DNA of 64,000 bases from Sinomonas cyclohexanicum (GTDB lineage: Bacteria > Actinomycetota > Actinomycetes > Actinomycetales > Micrococcaceae): assembly GCF_020886775.1 (NCBI RefSeq), contig NZ_AP024525.1, positions 3,596,001 to 3,660,000 of the forward strand. Direction: 5' to 3'. A model generated the notes under the pieces. That model was not told where the DNA came from. It searched no databases and saw only the letters and a program-made list of their open reading frames with translations. Shown here piece after piece: positions 15,431 to 23,758 of the stretch. The translations under genes and the position numbers were made by a program. The first letter of the stretch is position 1; every line of letters begins with the position of its first letter.

Positions 15431-16392
15431 TGGCGGTCGCCGCCGCCGCGCGTCCAGTCAGCAATGCCATCGGACCCAGCGGCCTCGGGCTCGGCGGTGT
15501 CCTCGAGGACCTCGTCCGGCAGCACCGGCCCGCAAGCATGCTCGGTTCCGTTCCCCAGTCCATCCCGCACCTGGCGGGGGCCGACTTCAGGAGCTTCGGG
15601 ATCGCCGTGGCCATGGTCTCGGGAGAGGTCTTCTCGGCGGGGGATGCTGCAGTCCCCTTCTCGATCCAGAGCATCTCCAAGGTGTTCTCCCTCGCCTTGG
15701 CCCTCGGGCACGAGGGCGGTCCAGAACTCTGGTCACGAGTCCACCGCGAGCCCTCGGGCACCGCCTTCAACTCTCTCGTGCAGCTCGACGCCGAGGGCGG
15801 CATACCCCGGAATCCCTTCATCAATGCGGGGGCGCTGGTGGTGACGGACCACCTCATCGACGCGTTCGGGGACGCAAGCGAGGAGGTGCTCCGGCTCCTG
15901 GCCTCCCCCTCCGGACGCGGTGCGGTCAACACCGAGGCGGTCCAGTCCGAGCTGTCCAGGAGCGAGCGCAACTTCGCCCTCGCGCATTTCCTCGCGGACC
16001 TCGGCAATCTCCGGAATCCCCCCGCTGCCGTCGTCCGGCACTACGTCCGCCAGTGCTCCATCGAGATGTCGTGCAACGACGTCGCCCTCGCCGGGCTGTT
16101 CCTGGCGAACGACGGCGTGGGGCCCACCGGGCAGCGGGTCGTCTCCCCGTCCGTCGCCAAGCGCATAGGGGCAGTCATGCTCACGTGCGGGATGTACGAT
16201 GCGGCCGGCGAGTTCGCCTACCGCGTCGGACTGCCGAGCAAGAGCGGCGTCGGCGGAGGCATCCTCACCATCGTGCCGGGGGTGGGCTCCGTCTGCGTGT
16301 GGAGCCCGCGCCTCGACGCCCACGGCAATTCCCTCGCGGGGGCCTCGGCGCTCGCTGAGCTCTCGGATCGGACCGGCTGGTCCATCTTCTGA
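15430..16392 (+). CDS. glsA: Glutaminase
   Basis: 320 residues; hydrolyses L-glutamine to glutamate and ammonia. Serine-dependent beta-lactamase-like fold with the S-x-x-K motif in PFSIQSISKVFSLAL (Ser81, Lys84), EPSGTAFNSLVQL, NPFINAGALVV, SERNFALAHFL and SGVGGGILTIVPG near the end, all characteristic of bacterial GlsA. The ATG overlaps the pucR stop (TGATG); a GTG three bases earlier is an alternative. A pyrimidine-rich tandem repeat separates it from the downstream permease. Confidence 0.95.
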   Translation: MAVAAAARPVSNAIGPSGLGLGGVLEDLVRQHRPASMLGSVPQSIPHLAGADFRSFGIAVAMVSGEVFSAGDAAVPFSIQSISKVFSLALALGHEGGPELWSRVHREPSGTAFNSLVQLDAEGGIPRNPFINAGALVVTDHLIDAFGDASEEVLRLLASPSGRGAVNTEAVQSELSRSERNFALAHFLADLGNLRNPPAAVVRHYVRQCSIEMSCNDVALAGLFLANDGVGPTGQRVVSPSVAKRIGAVMLTCGMYDAAGEFAYRVGLPSKSGVGGGILTIVPGVGSVCVWSPRLDAHGNSLAGASALAELSDRTGWSIF

Positions 16393-16402
16393 CACCTCAC
16401 CT

Positions 16403-16449
16403 CCCCTTTCTGTCCCCTTTCTGTCCCTCTTCTGTTCCCTCTTTTCCCT
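16403..16449 (+). repeat. Homopyrimidine-rich 11-bp tandem repeat
   Basis: CCCCTTTCTGT (16403-16413 and 16414-16424), CCCTCTTCTGT (16425-16435) and a degenerate fourth unit fill the glsA-ansP gap, almost purely pyrimidine on the coding strand. It ends about 24 bp before the ansP start and could affect translation or transcript structure. Confidence 0.75.
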
Positions 16450-16473
16450 GACAGCACACCGTAAGGATCCACC

Positions 16474-17991
16474 ATGCCCACAATCAGGCCCACGGCCAGT
16501 CCCCTTCCCGACCATCTCGAAGACCATGGGCATGCCCATGTGGCCGACCATGTCATCCATGCCGAGGACGCCGGCTACCACAAGGGCCTCAAGGCGCGCC
16601 AGATCCAGATGATCGCCATCGGCGGGGCGATCGGCACCGGCCTGTTCCTGGGCGCCGGCGGGCGCCTGGCCGCCGCCGGGCCCTCCCTCGTGTTCGCCTA
16701 CGCCATCTGCGGGGCCTTCGTGTTCCTGATCCTGCGGGCCCTGGGCGAACTCGTGCTCCACCGCCCCTCCTCCGGCTCCTTCGTCTCCTACGCCCGCGAG
16801 TTCTTCGGCGAGAAGGCCGCCTACATCTCCGGCTGGTTCTACTGGATCAACTGGGCCATGACCACCATCGTGGACACCACCGCCGCGGCCCTGTACATGC
16901 ACTTCTTCGGCAAGTACGTCCCCTGGATCGCCGCCGTGCCCCAATGGGCCTGGGCCCTGATCGCCCTGGTCCTGGTCCTGGCCCTGAACCTGGTCTCGGT
17001 CAAGGTCTTCGGCGAGATGGAATTCTGGTTCGCCCTGATCAAGGTCGCCGCCCTCGTGGGCTTCCTGCTCCTGGGGATCTACTTCGTCCTCTTCGGCACC
17101 CCCACTGGCGCCCCCACCGGCCTGTCCCTGATCACCGACCACGGCGGCATCTTCCCGATGGGCATCGCCCCGATGATCCTGCTCATGCAGGGCGTCGTCT
17201 TCGCCTACGCCTCCGTCGAACTCGTCGGCACCGCAGCCGGGGAGACCCAGAACCCCGAGAAGATCATCCCCCGCGCGATCAACTCCGTCGTGGTCCGCAT
17301 CGCCGTCTTCTACGTCGGCTCCGTCATCCTGCTCTCCCTCCTGCTGCCCTACACCGCCTACCAGCAGGGCGTGAGCCCCTTCGTGACCTTCTTCGGCTCC
17401 ATCGGCGTCCAGGGCATGGACGTGATCATGAACCTCGTGGTCCTCACCGCCGCCCTGTCCTCCCTCAACGCCGGCCTCTACTCCACCGGACGCATCCTGC
17501 GCTCCATGGCCGCCGCCGGCTCCGCACCCAAGTTCGCCCTCCGGATGAACAAGGCCGGCGTCCCCTACGGCGGCATCGCCATCACCGCCCTGGTCTCCCT
17601 CCTGGGCGTGCCCCTGAACTACCTCGTGCCCGCCGACGCCTTCGAGATCGTCCTGAACGTCGCCTCCGTGGGCATCCTCTCCACCTGGGCCACGATCGTC
17701 CTGTGCCAGATCCAGCTCCAACGCTGGGCCAGGAAGGGCTGGACCCAGCGCCCCGCATTCCGCATGCCCGGCGCCCCCTACACCGGCTACACCACCCTGG
17801 CCTTCCTCGCCATCGTGTTCGTCCTCGTGCTCATCGACTCCCCCTGGACCCTCCTGGCCACCGCAATCGCCTCCATCCTCATGGTCATCGGCTGGTACGC
17901 CAGCCGAGAACGCATCCACGCCATCGCCGCCGAACGCAACGGCTACACCGGCGCAGCACCCGTCATCGCCAACCGACCCGCCGGGCGCTGA
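16474..17991 (+). CDS. ansP: L-asparagine permease (APC amino-acid transporter)
   Basis: 505 residues, about 12 membrane segments. The N-terminal [20 protein letters not shown] leads into [22 protein letters not shown]; later [57 protein letters not shown] and [20 protein letters not shown] are closely similar to enterobacterial AnsP as I recall it. AnsP is a proton-coupled asparagine importer; some relatives carry other neutral amino acids. The start is preceded by GTAAGGATCC. Placement after pucR and glsA suggests one amide-nitrogen acquisition unit. Confidence 0.88.
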   Translation: MPTIRPTASPLPDHLEDHGHAHVADHVIHAEDAGYHKGLKARQIQMIAIGGAIGTGLFLGAGGRLAAAGPSLVFAYAICGAFVFLILRALGELVLHRPSSGSFVSYAREFFGEKAAYISGWFYWINWAMTTIVDTTAAALYMHFFGKYVPWIAAVPQWAWALIALVLVLALNLVSVKVFGEMEFWFALIKVAALVGFLLLGIYFVLFGTPTGAPTGLSLITDHGGIFPMGIAPMILLMQGVVFAYASVELVGTAAGETQNPEKIIPRAINSVVVRIAVFYVGSVILLSLLLPYTAYQQGVSPFVTFFGSIGVQGMDVIMNLVVLTAALSSLNAGLYSTGRILRSMAAAGSAPKFALRMNKAGVPYGGIAITALVSLLGVPLNYLVPADAFEIVLNVASVGILSTWATIVLCQIQLQRWARKGWTQRPAFRMPGAPYTGYTTLAFLAIVFVLVLIDSPWTLLATAIASILMVIGWYASRERIHAIAAERNGYTGAAPVIANRPAGR

Positions 17992-18089
17992 TCAGCATCG
18001 GGCCATCTGGGCCTCACAGGCTGGGGATCTCGAATCCGCGTATTGCCAATCGTTACTGCCGGGCCGTGGTCGGCCACGGGGCCCCGTGC

Positions 18090-18095
18090 TACGTT
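18090..18095 (+). promoter_or_regulatory. Possible -10 box for the riboswitch transcript
   Basis: TACGTT lies 9 bp before the first paired bases of the riboswitch, a suitable position for the start of the leader RNA. No convincing -35 was identified. Confidence 0.35.
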
Positions 18096-18101
18096 CAATC
18101 G

Positions 18102-18190
18102 AAGAGTAATGAGCGCCAGTGCCAAGCCCTGACTTGCTGGCCGGCAACCCTCCAGGTGGCGGGGTGCCTCAGGTGAGTACTCGGCTTTTC
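18102..18190 (+). promoter_or_regulatory. SAM-IV-type riboswitch
   Basis: The leader upstream of the DUF1737-rhodanese-metZ genes contains GAGCGCCAGTGCCAAGCC, then CTTGCTGGCCGGCAACCCTC and GGCGGGGTGCCTCAGGTGAG, the conserved core of the actinobacterial SAM-IV class as I remember it. The outer stem is formed by GAGTA (18104-18108) with TACTC (18178-18182). SAM-IV elements sense S-adenosylmethionine and turn off sulfur/methionine genes, which fits metZ downstream. The start codon of the first gene is about 37 bp after the element, so control could be at translation or transcription. Confidence 0.85.
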
Positions 18191-18226
18191 GTTCTCTCGA
18201 TTCGCAAGCTACGAAGGAGCCCCGCC

Positions 18227-18565
18227 ATGTCCGACACCGCGACTGAGCAGCCCTCTCCGGCCGGGGTGCCGGTACCGGCCGCCGCGACGACCCCGCTCAA
18301 CGATCCCGCAGCCCCCGCCGGCCCCGCTGAGGAGAAGCTCGCCTACAGGCTGCTGACAGGCCCGGACACGCGCGAGTTCTGTGCGCGCATCTCGCAGGCC
18401 CTCGCGGACGGCTACGTGCTGCACGGCAGCCCCGCGGCGACGTTCAACGGCACGGACGTGATCGTGGCGCAGGCCGTGATCCTCCCGCACGCGGTGGCGC
18501 GCGCGGATGCCGCCGTGGCCTCAGCCGTCGATTCCCTCGAGTACGAGGGCGAGGGCCACGCGTGA
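18227..18565 (+). CDS. DUF1737-domain protein
   Basis: 112 residues. An Ala/Pro-rich N-terminal 35 residues precedes the small domain LAYRLLTGPDTREFCARISQALADGYVLHGSPAATFNG, the DUF1737 pattern (function unknown; usually a short stand-alone domain). GAAGGAG precedes the ATG. It is the first gene under the SAM-IV riboswitch and overlaps the rhodanese gene by GTGA, so a link to sulfur or methionine metabolism is inferred from context only. Confidence 0.8.
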   Translation: MSDTATEQPSPAGVPVPAAATTPLNDPAAPAGPAEEKLAYRLLTGPDTREFCARISQALADGYVLHGSPAATFNGTDVIVAQAVILPHAVARADAAVASAVDSLEYEGEGHA

Positions 18566-18969
18566 GCTACGCCGGGGACCTCACGCCGCTCGAGGCCTGG
18601 GAGAAGCTCGCGGGCGGCGACGCGATCCTCGTGGACGTGCGGACCGAGGAGGAGTGGGCCCACGTCGGGATTCCTGACACGAAGGGCACCGACAACGATC
18701 CGCTGTTCATCCCCTGGGTGTTCGACGGCGGCATCCCGAACCCGGACTTCATTATGGAGCTCGAGCTGCAGGGGCCCGAGGACAAGGCCACCGAGCTGCT
18801 GTTCCTCTGCCGCTCCGGGGCCCGCTCCGCCGCCGCGGCGGCCGTGGCCGCGAATCTCGGCTTCACCGCCTACAACGTGCTCGAGGGGTTCGAGGGCGTG
18901 CCCGGCCCCGACGGCGCAAGGACCGTCAACGGGTGGAAGAACCGTGGGCTGCCGACCAATCTGGGATAG
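18562..18969 (+). CDS. Rhodanese-like sulfurtransferase
   Basis: 135 residues, single rhodanese domain: DAILVDVRTEEEWAHVGIPD, WVFDGGIPNPDFI and the active-site loop LLFLCRSGARSAAAA with Cys83 as the likely persulfide carrier. It could move sulfane sulfur to or from the adjacent sulfhydrylase. GTG start overlapping the DUF1737 stop (GTGA). Transcribed with metZ under the SAM riboswitch. Confidence 0.9.
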   Translation: MSYAGDLTPLEAWEKLAGGDAILVDVRTEEEWAHVGIPDTKGTDNDPLFIPWVFDGGIPNPDFIMELELQGPEDKATELLFLCRSGARSAAAAAVAANLGFTAYNVLEGFEGVPGPDGARTVNGWKNRGLPTNLG

Positions 18970-18981
18970 GACGAAGAACTC

Positions 18982-20178
18982 TTGAGCTTTGACAACACCA
19001 TAGAAGTCACTGAGGGCTGGGCGGAGGACACCCGTGCTGTCCGTGGCGGGCTCCTCCGCACCGGCTTCCATGAGACCTCCGAGGCCGTGTTCCTCAATTC
19101 GGGGTTCGTCTATGAGTCCGCCGAGGCGGCCGAGCGGGCATTCACCGGCGAGGACGAGCGCTTCGTCTACTCCCGCTACGGCAACCCGTCCGTGGCCACG
19201 TTCCAGGAGCGGCTGCGGCTGCTTGAGGGCACCGAGGCATGCTTCGCGACGGCGTCCGGCATGTCCGCCGTGTTCACCGCGCTGGCCGCCCTCCTCGGCG
19301 CCGGCGACCGGGTCGTGGCCGCCCGGAGCCTGTTCGGCTCGTGCTTCGTGATCCTGAACGAGATCCTGCCCCGGTGGGGCGTGGAGACCGTATTCGTGGA
19401 CGGTCCCGATCTTGACCAGTGGCGCGAGGCCCTCTCCACGCCCACCACGGCGGTGTTCTTCGAGTCCCCATCCAACCCGATGCAGGAGATCGTCGACATC
19501 CAGGCGGTCGCCGACCTGGCCCACGCCGCCGGCGCGCAGGTCGTCGTCGACAACGTCTTCGCCACGCCCCTGCTGCAGCGCAGCCTCGACTTCGGCGCGG
19601 ACGTGGTGGTCTACTCCGGGACCAAGCACATCGACGGTCAGGGCCGCGTGCTCGGCGGCGCGGTGCTGGGCACCAAGGAGTTCATCGACGGGCCAGTGAA
19701 GAACCTCATGCGCCACACCGGCCCGGCGCTGTCCGCGTTCAACGCGTGGGTGCTCACCAAGGGCCTCGAGACGATGGGCCTGCGCGTGCGGCACTCGTCC
19801 GCGAACGCGCTCGCCATCGCCGAGTGGCTTGAGGCGCAGCCGCAGGTGAGGTGGGTCAAGTACCCGCACCTGCGCTCGCACCCGCAGTACGAGCTCGCAC
19901 GCAAGCAGATGAGCGCAGGCGGGACGGTCCTCACGTTCGAGGTGGCCGGCGGCAAGGAGGGCGCCTTCCACCTGCTCAACGGCCTGCAGGTCATCGACAT
20001 CTCCAACAACCTCGGCGACTCGAAGTCCCTCATCACCCACCCGGCCACCACCACGCACCGCGCCATGGGGGCCGAGGGCCGCGCGGCGATCGGCCTGGGC
20101 GACGGCGTGGTACGGCTGTCCGTGGGCCTCGAGGACGTCGGGGACCTCATTGGCGATCTGGAGCGGGCCTTGGGCTGA
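18982..20178 (+). CDS. metZ: O-succinylhomoserine sulfhydrylase
   Basis: 398 residues, Cys/Met-metabolism PLP family. MetZ makes homocysteine from O-succinylhomoserine and sulfide. PLP-binding lysine in VVYSGTKHIDGQG (Lys215), cofactor-binding SRYGNPSVATF and ATASGMSAVFTALAAL, and LITHPATTTHRAMG towards the C-terminus; GTKHIDGQGRVLGG is typical of MetZ as against cystathionine gamma-synthase. TTG start, 12 bp after the rhodanese stop. Under SAM-IV riboswitch control, consistent with the end-product of the pathway repressing it. An O-acetylhomoserine substrate cannot be excluded. Confidence 0.92.
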   Translation: MSFDNTIEVTEGWAEDTRAVRGGLLRTGFHETSEAVFLNSGFVYESAEAAERAFTGEDERFVYSRYGNPSVATFQERLRLLEGTEACFATASGMSAVFTALAALLGAGDRVVAARSLFGSCFVILNEILPRWGVETVFVDGPDLDQWREALSTPTTAVFFESPSNPMQEIVDIQAVADLAHAAGAQVVVDNVFATPLLQRSLDFGADVVVYSGTKHIDGQGRVLGGAVLGTKEFIDGPVKNLMRHTGPALSAFNAWVLTKGLETMGLRVRHSSANALAIAEWLEAQPQVRWVKYPHLRSHPQYELARKQMSAGGTVLTFEVAGGKEGAFHLLNGLQVIDISNNLGDSKSLITHPATTTHRAMGAEGRAAIGLGDGVVRLSVGLEDVGDLIGDLERALG

Positions 20179-20365
20179 GCACCTGCGGATGTCAATGCCC
20201 CGGAGGGTGTTGACAAACCGCCCGACGGCACTCGTGTGGATCGGTCTGCGAGAACCGTGTAGGTTGCTGGAGCAGGCGCGCTGCCGTTGGGGGCGGCCGA
20301 CGTCGCCATCATCCGTTGCTCGACACAGGGCAGACATGCGCACGACGCGCAGGAGGGACGGCCGT

Positions 20366-21532
20366 GTGGACTCCAACGCACTGAAGCGAACGTGGGCGAT
20401 GGCAGCCGCCCTCGGTGACGAGGTACCGCTGTACTTCTACTCGCACCTCTTCGCGACCCACCCGGAAGTACGGGACATGTTCCCCGTCGCCATGGGCGCG
20501 CAGCGCGACAAGCTGTTCGCGGCCCTCGGCCACATCATCAGCCACGCCGACCAGATCGACACTGTGGGCGCGTTCATCGCCCAGCTCGGCCGCGATCACC
20601 GGCGTTTCTCAGTGGTGCCGGAGCACTACTCGATGGTCGGCGCCTCCTTCCTGGCGACGCTCCAGCGCTATCTCGGTCCCGAATGGACGGACGAGGTAGC
20701 GCGGAGCTGGTCCGAGGCGTACGGCCTCATCGCGAAGGTCATGGTCGTGGCCGCGGAGGACGCCGCAGACGAGTCACCCGCGTGGTGGGACGGCGAGGTC
20801 ATCTCCGTGGACCGCCGCAGCCTCGACGTGGCCGTCCTCGAGGTCCGCATGCCGCACGACTTCACCTACGAGCCGGGCCAGGCCGTCGCGGTCGAGGTGC
20901 CCGCGCTCCCCCGCACCTGGCGCTACCTGAGCCCGGCGAACGCGCCGCGCCCCGACGGCGTCGTGCAGTTCCACGTCCAGCTCATCCCGGGCGGGCTGTT
21001 CAGCACAGCCGCCGTGCGGAAGACCGCCGCCGGCGACGCCATCCGCGTCGGCGCCCCGATCGGCGACCAGCTCGCCGTCGACGGCCAACGGGACCTGCTC
21101 CTCATCGGCGGCGGCACCGGTCTCGCGCCGCTGTCCGCCGTGCTGGACAAGGTGGCGGCCCAATGGCGCGAGACCGGGTGGGGTCCGCGCGTTGACCTGT
21201 TCCACGGCGCCCGGGTGCCATGGAACCTCTACGACCAGGGGCGGCTCGCCGACCTCGCGGGCCGTGAGCACTGGTTCTCGTTCCACCCCGTGGTCTCCGG
21301 CGACCCCACCTTCCCGGGACTCACGGGCTACGTGGGCGCCGCCGCAGCTGCACACGGCTCGTCGTTGGGGCGACTGGTCCTCGTGTGCGGCTCAACGCCG
21401 ATGGTGCGCCACACCGTCAGCGAACTCGTCGCGGTCGGAATCCCCCGCAGCGACATCCGCTACGAGGACTACGCCGGAGTCGAGGACAACTCTTCCCCGA
21501 CCGGAGAAGACCAGCTAGAAGGGACACGATGA
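20366..21532 (+). CDS. Globin-coupled FAD/NAD(P)H oxidoreductase (flavohaemoglobin-like)
   Basis: 388 residues: globin domain (about 1-130) followed by FAD and NAD(P)-binding ferredoxin-reductase domains. The globin has the probable proximal histidine in LGRDHRRFSVVPEHY. The FAD region reads FTYEPGQAVAVEVP and TWRYLSPANAP; the family's RxYS flavin motif is altered to RYLS. NAD site LLLIGGGTGLAPLSAVL and C-terminal LVLVCGSTPMVRHTV. GTG at 20366 follows AGGAGGGA with 8-base spacing; upstream ATGs lack this. Likely NO dioxygenase or a related electron-transfer role. It overlaps the DivIVA-like gene (ATGA). Confidence 0.85.
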   Translation: MDSNALKRTWAMAAALGDEVPLYFYSHLFATHPEVRDMFPVAMGAQRDKLFAALGHIISHADQIDTVGAFIAQLGRDHRRFSVVPEHYSMVGASFLATLQRYLGPEWTDEVARSWSEAYGLIAKVMVVAAEDAADESPAWWDGEVISVDRRSLDVAVLEVRMPHDFTYEPGQAVAVEVPALPRTWRYLSPANAPRPDGVVQFHVQLIPGGLFSTAAVRKTAAGDAIRVGAPIGDQLAVDGQRDLLLIGGGTGLAPLSAVLDKVAAQWRETGWGPRVDLFHGARVPWNLYDQGRLADLAGREHWFSFHPVVSGDPTFPGLTGYVGAAAAAHGSSLGRLVLVCGSTPMVRHTVSELVAVGIPRSDIRYEDYAGVEDNSSPTGEDQLEGTR

Positions 21533-22029
21533 GCACCTCCCCCCACGGCGGCCGGATCAGCCCCTCCGAGGTCCGCACCGCCACGTTCGAGCAAGTCGGC
21601 CAGGGCTACGACACCGGCGCCGTCCACTACTTCCTGAACGCGGTTGCCGACCAGATGGAAGCCGACCGCGTCCAGATCGAGGCACGCGGGGCCAACGCCC
21701 AGGATGAGATGGTCAAGATCATCAGCCAGGCGCAGGTCCTCGCCGAGAAGTTCGTCGCCGAGGCCGAGCAGTACTCCAAGGACCTCGTCGCGAGCGCGAG
21801 GACCCAGTACAGCGAGATCCTCCGCCGCGCCGAGGAGTCCGCGGGCAGCCGCTCCGGCGGCGAGGTCGCCACGACCAAGAGCGCCGTGCCTGAGTACACG
21901 ACGCCGATCGACGAGATCGAGTACGTCCGGACGTACACGAAGGTCGCGCAGGTACAGCTGCGCGCCGTCATCGACGCGCTCGCCGAGCAGGTCAACAAGC
22001 TCGGCGACGTCCCCAAGTCCAGCCAGTAG
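21529..22029 (+). CDS. DivIVA-domain-like coiled-coil protein
   Basis: 166 residues. The N-terminus ISPSEVRTATFEQVGQGYDTGAVHYFLNAVADQME follows the DivIVA pattern (SPxdVrxxxFxxxxxGYdxxxVdxFL), and residues 40-100 are predicted helical/coiled coil (EMVKIISQAQVLAEKFVAEAEQYSKDLVASARTQYSEIL). DivIVA/Wag31 proteins mark curved membranes and scaffold polar growth; this one is far shorter than Wag31 and lacks a long C-terminal coiled coil. It sits between two globin-reductase genes, overlapping the first and 42 bp before the second, an odd pairing with no obvious functional reading. Confidence 0.75.
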   Translation: MSTSPHGGRISPSEVRTATFEQVGQGYDTGAVHYFLNAVADQMEADRVQIEARGANAQDEMVKIISQAQVLAEKFVAEAEQYSKDLVASARTQYSEILRRAEESAGSRSGGEVATTKSAVPEYTTPIDEIEYVRTYTKVAQVQLRAVIDALAEQVNKLGDVPKSSQ

Positions 22030-22071
22030 CCCAGCCAACCCACCGCCGTCGTCAGTTCCCAAGGAGACCCC

Positions 22072-23271
22072 ATGCTCTCGTCAAGCTCTGCCCCGGTGAT
22101 CGAGGCGACGCTCCCCGTCGTCGGCGAGCACATCAAGACCATCGCCCAGCGGTTCTACGACCACCTCTTCGAGGCGCACCCGGAGCTCTTCGACGGGGTC
22201 TTCAACCGAGGCAACCAGGCCGACGGGCACCAGCAGCAGGCCCTCGCGGGTTCCATCGCGGCCTACGCCACGATGCTCCTCGAGCACCCGGACAAGGCTC
22301 CCGAGCACCTCCTGTCCCGCATCAGCCACAAGCACGCCGCGCTCGCCGTGACTCCCGAGCAGTACGACGTGGTCCACGAGCACCTGTTCTGGGCCATTGC
22401 CGACGTACTGGGCGAGGCCGTCACCCCCGAGGTGGCCGCCGCGTGGGACGAGGTCTACTGGCTCATGGCCAACACCCTGATCAACCTCGAGCGTGGGCTG
22501 TATGCCGACTTCGGGGGCGCTCCCGAGAACATCTGGCGCACGTGGCGCGTCGTGGAGAAGCGGCCCGAGACGGACGACGTCGTCTCGATCATCGTGGAGC
22601 GCACCGACGAGCGGGACGTCTACCCCTCGCAGCCGGGCCAGTACGTGACCCTCCAGATGCCGACTGCGGACGGCCTCAGGCAGCCGCGCCAGTACAGCCT
22701 CACGCGCGCCGACGACGGCCACCACCGCACCTTCGCCGTCAAGCGCGTGCACGAGGCCGGGCGTCCCGACGGAGAGGTCTCGACGCTCGTGCACGACTCG
22801 CTCAAGGTCGGCGACGAGGTGACCCTCTCCGCCCCGTTCGGCGACGTGGTCCTCGAGCCCGGCGACGGCCCGCTCGTGTTCGCCAGCGCCGGGATCGGCG
22901 TGACGCCGTACGCGGGCATGGTCAACCACCTCGCCGCGCAGGGCTCCCAGCGCGAGGTCCTGTTCCTCCACGCCGGCACGTCCCACGAGAGCTTCGTGCT
23001 CCGCGAGCAGATCACGAAGGACCTCGAGTCCCTGCCCAACGCCAGCCTGCACGCGTGGTACGAGCAGCCGGGCGAGCTGGGGGCCAACGAGCATGAGGGC
23101 CTCATGGACGTCAGCGCCGTGGACCGCCCCGCGGACGCCACCTACTACCTGTGCGGCCCGCTCCCATTCATGCAGGCGGTGCGCGAGAAGCTCCTCGGCC
23201 TCGGCGTCCCGGCCCGGAAGATCCAGTACGAGGTCTTCGGCCCGGACCTGTGGCAGGCCGACACCGAGTAG
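22072..23271 (+). CDS. hmp: Flavohaemoglobin (nitric oxide dioxygenase)
   Basis: 399 residues, the usual Hmp length. Globin domain 1-140 with RFYDHLFEAHPELFDGVFNRGNQADGHQQQALAG and the proximal histidine region ISHKHAALAVTPEQYDVV; FAD domain with QPGQYVTLQMP and RQYSL (RxYS); NAD domain with VFASAGIGVTPYAGMVNHL and YYLCGPLPFMQAV; C-terminal YEVFGPD. Converts NO and oxygen to nitrate using NAD(P)H. AAGGAGA precedes the ATG. No NsrR-type operator was recognised. Confidence 0.95.
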   Translation: MLSSSSAPVIEATLPVVGEHIKTIAQRFYDHLFEAHPELFDGVFNRGNQADGHQQQALAGSIAAYATMLLEHPDKAPEHLLSRISHKHAALAVTPEQYDVVHEHLFWAIADVLGEAVTPEVAAAWDEVYWLMANTLINLERGLYADFGGAPENIWRTWRVVEKRPETDDVVSIIVERTDERDVYPSQPGQYVTLQMPTADGLRQPRQYSLTRADDGHHRTFAVKRVHEAGRPDGEVSTLVHDSLKVGDEVTLSAPFGDVVLEPGDGPLVFASAGIGVTPYAGMVNHLAAQGSQREVLFLHAGTSHESFVLREQITKDLESLPNASLHAWYEQPGELGANEHEGLMDVSAVDRPADATYYLCGPLPFMQAVREKLLGLGVPARKIQYEVFGPDLWQADTE

Positions 23272-23284
23272 CCGCGAAGCACCG

Positions 23285-23758
23285 ATGGCACCGCGGCTGC
23301 GGCACTTTGTGGTGAACCTCGAAACGCCGCTTCCGGCCATCGAGGCGTGGGCGCGCGTCCTCGACCTGCGCGCCCACGACCGCTTCATCCCGTTCACCCG
23401 CGTCACGTCGGGCCTCGCGTCTGCGGCCGAGCTCCGTCCGGGCCACCGGTTCACGGCCTGCACGATGTTCGGGCGGGTGGGCTTCGACGACGAGATGGTC
23501 ATCGAGTCGATCGCCCCACCCAGCGGCACTTCGCCCGGGCATGCACGGATCGTGAAGACGGGCCGGTTCGTCCTCGGCGCGGTGGAACTGACCGTTTCCG
23601 TGCACGACGGCGGCTCCTCCCTCCGCTGGTCCCAGGACTTCGCGCTCGGTCGCCTCGCGCGGCCCGTCCGGTGGGCCGCCGGTCTCGTGGCGCCTGTGCT
23701 CTACCGGACCATGCTTCGCCGGCTCCTGCGGGGGACGACCGCGGCTACTGCTCCTTGA
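23285..23758 (+). CDS. Putative SRPBCC-superfamily protein
   Basis: 157 residues. HFVVNLETPLPAIEAWARVLDLRAHDRFIPFTRV resembles the start of SRPBCC/polyketide-cyclase-like folds, followed by alternating beta strands and LRWSQDFALGRLARPVRWAAGLVAPVLYRTML at the C-terminus. No catalytic motif is visible. It starts 13 bp after hmp, so it may be co-transcribed; the ribosome site is weak. Its 3' end overlaps the convergent GntR gene by 14 bp. Confidence 0.65.
   Translation: MAPRLRHFVVNLETPLPAIEAWARVLDLRAHDRFIPFTRVTSGLASAAELRPGHRFTACTMFGRVGFDDEMVIESIAPPSGTSPGHARIVKTGRFVLGAVELTVSVHDGGSSLRWSQDFALGRLARPVRWAAGLVAPVLYRTMLRRLLRGTTAATAP

Noticed and set aside
15733-17919. 728-codon minus-strand ORF rich in Gly, Asp, Glu and His
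   Set aside because: Antisense of glsA and ansP; repetitive composition reflects the sense codon pattern.
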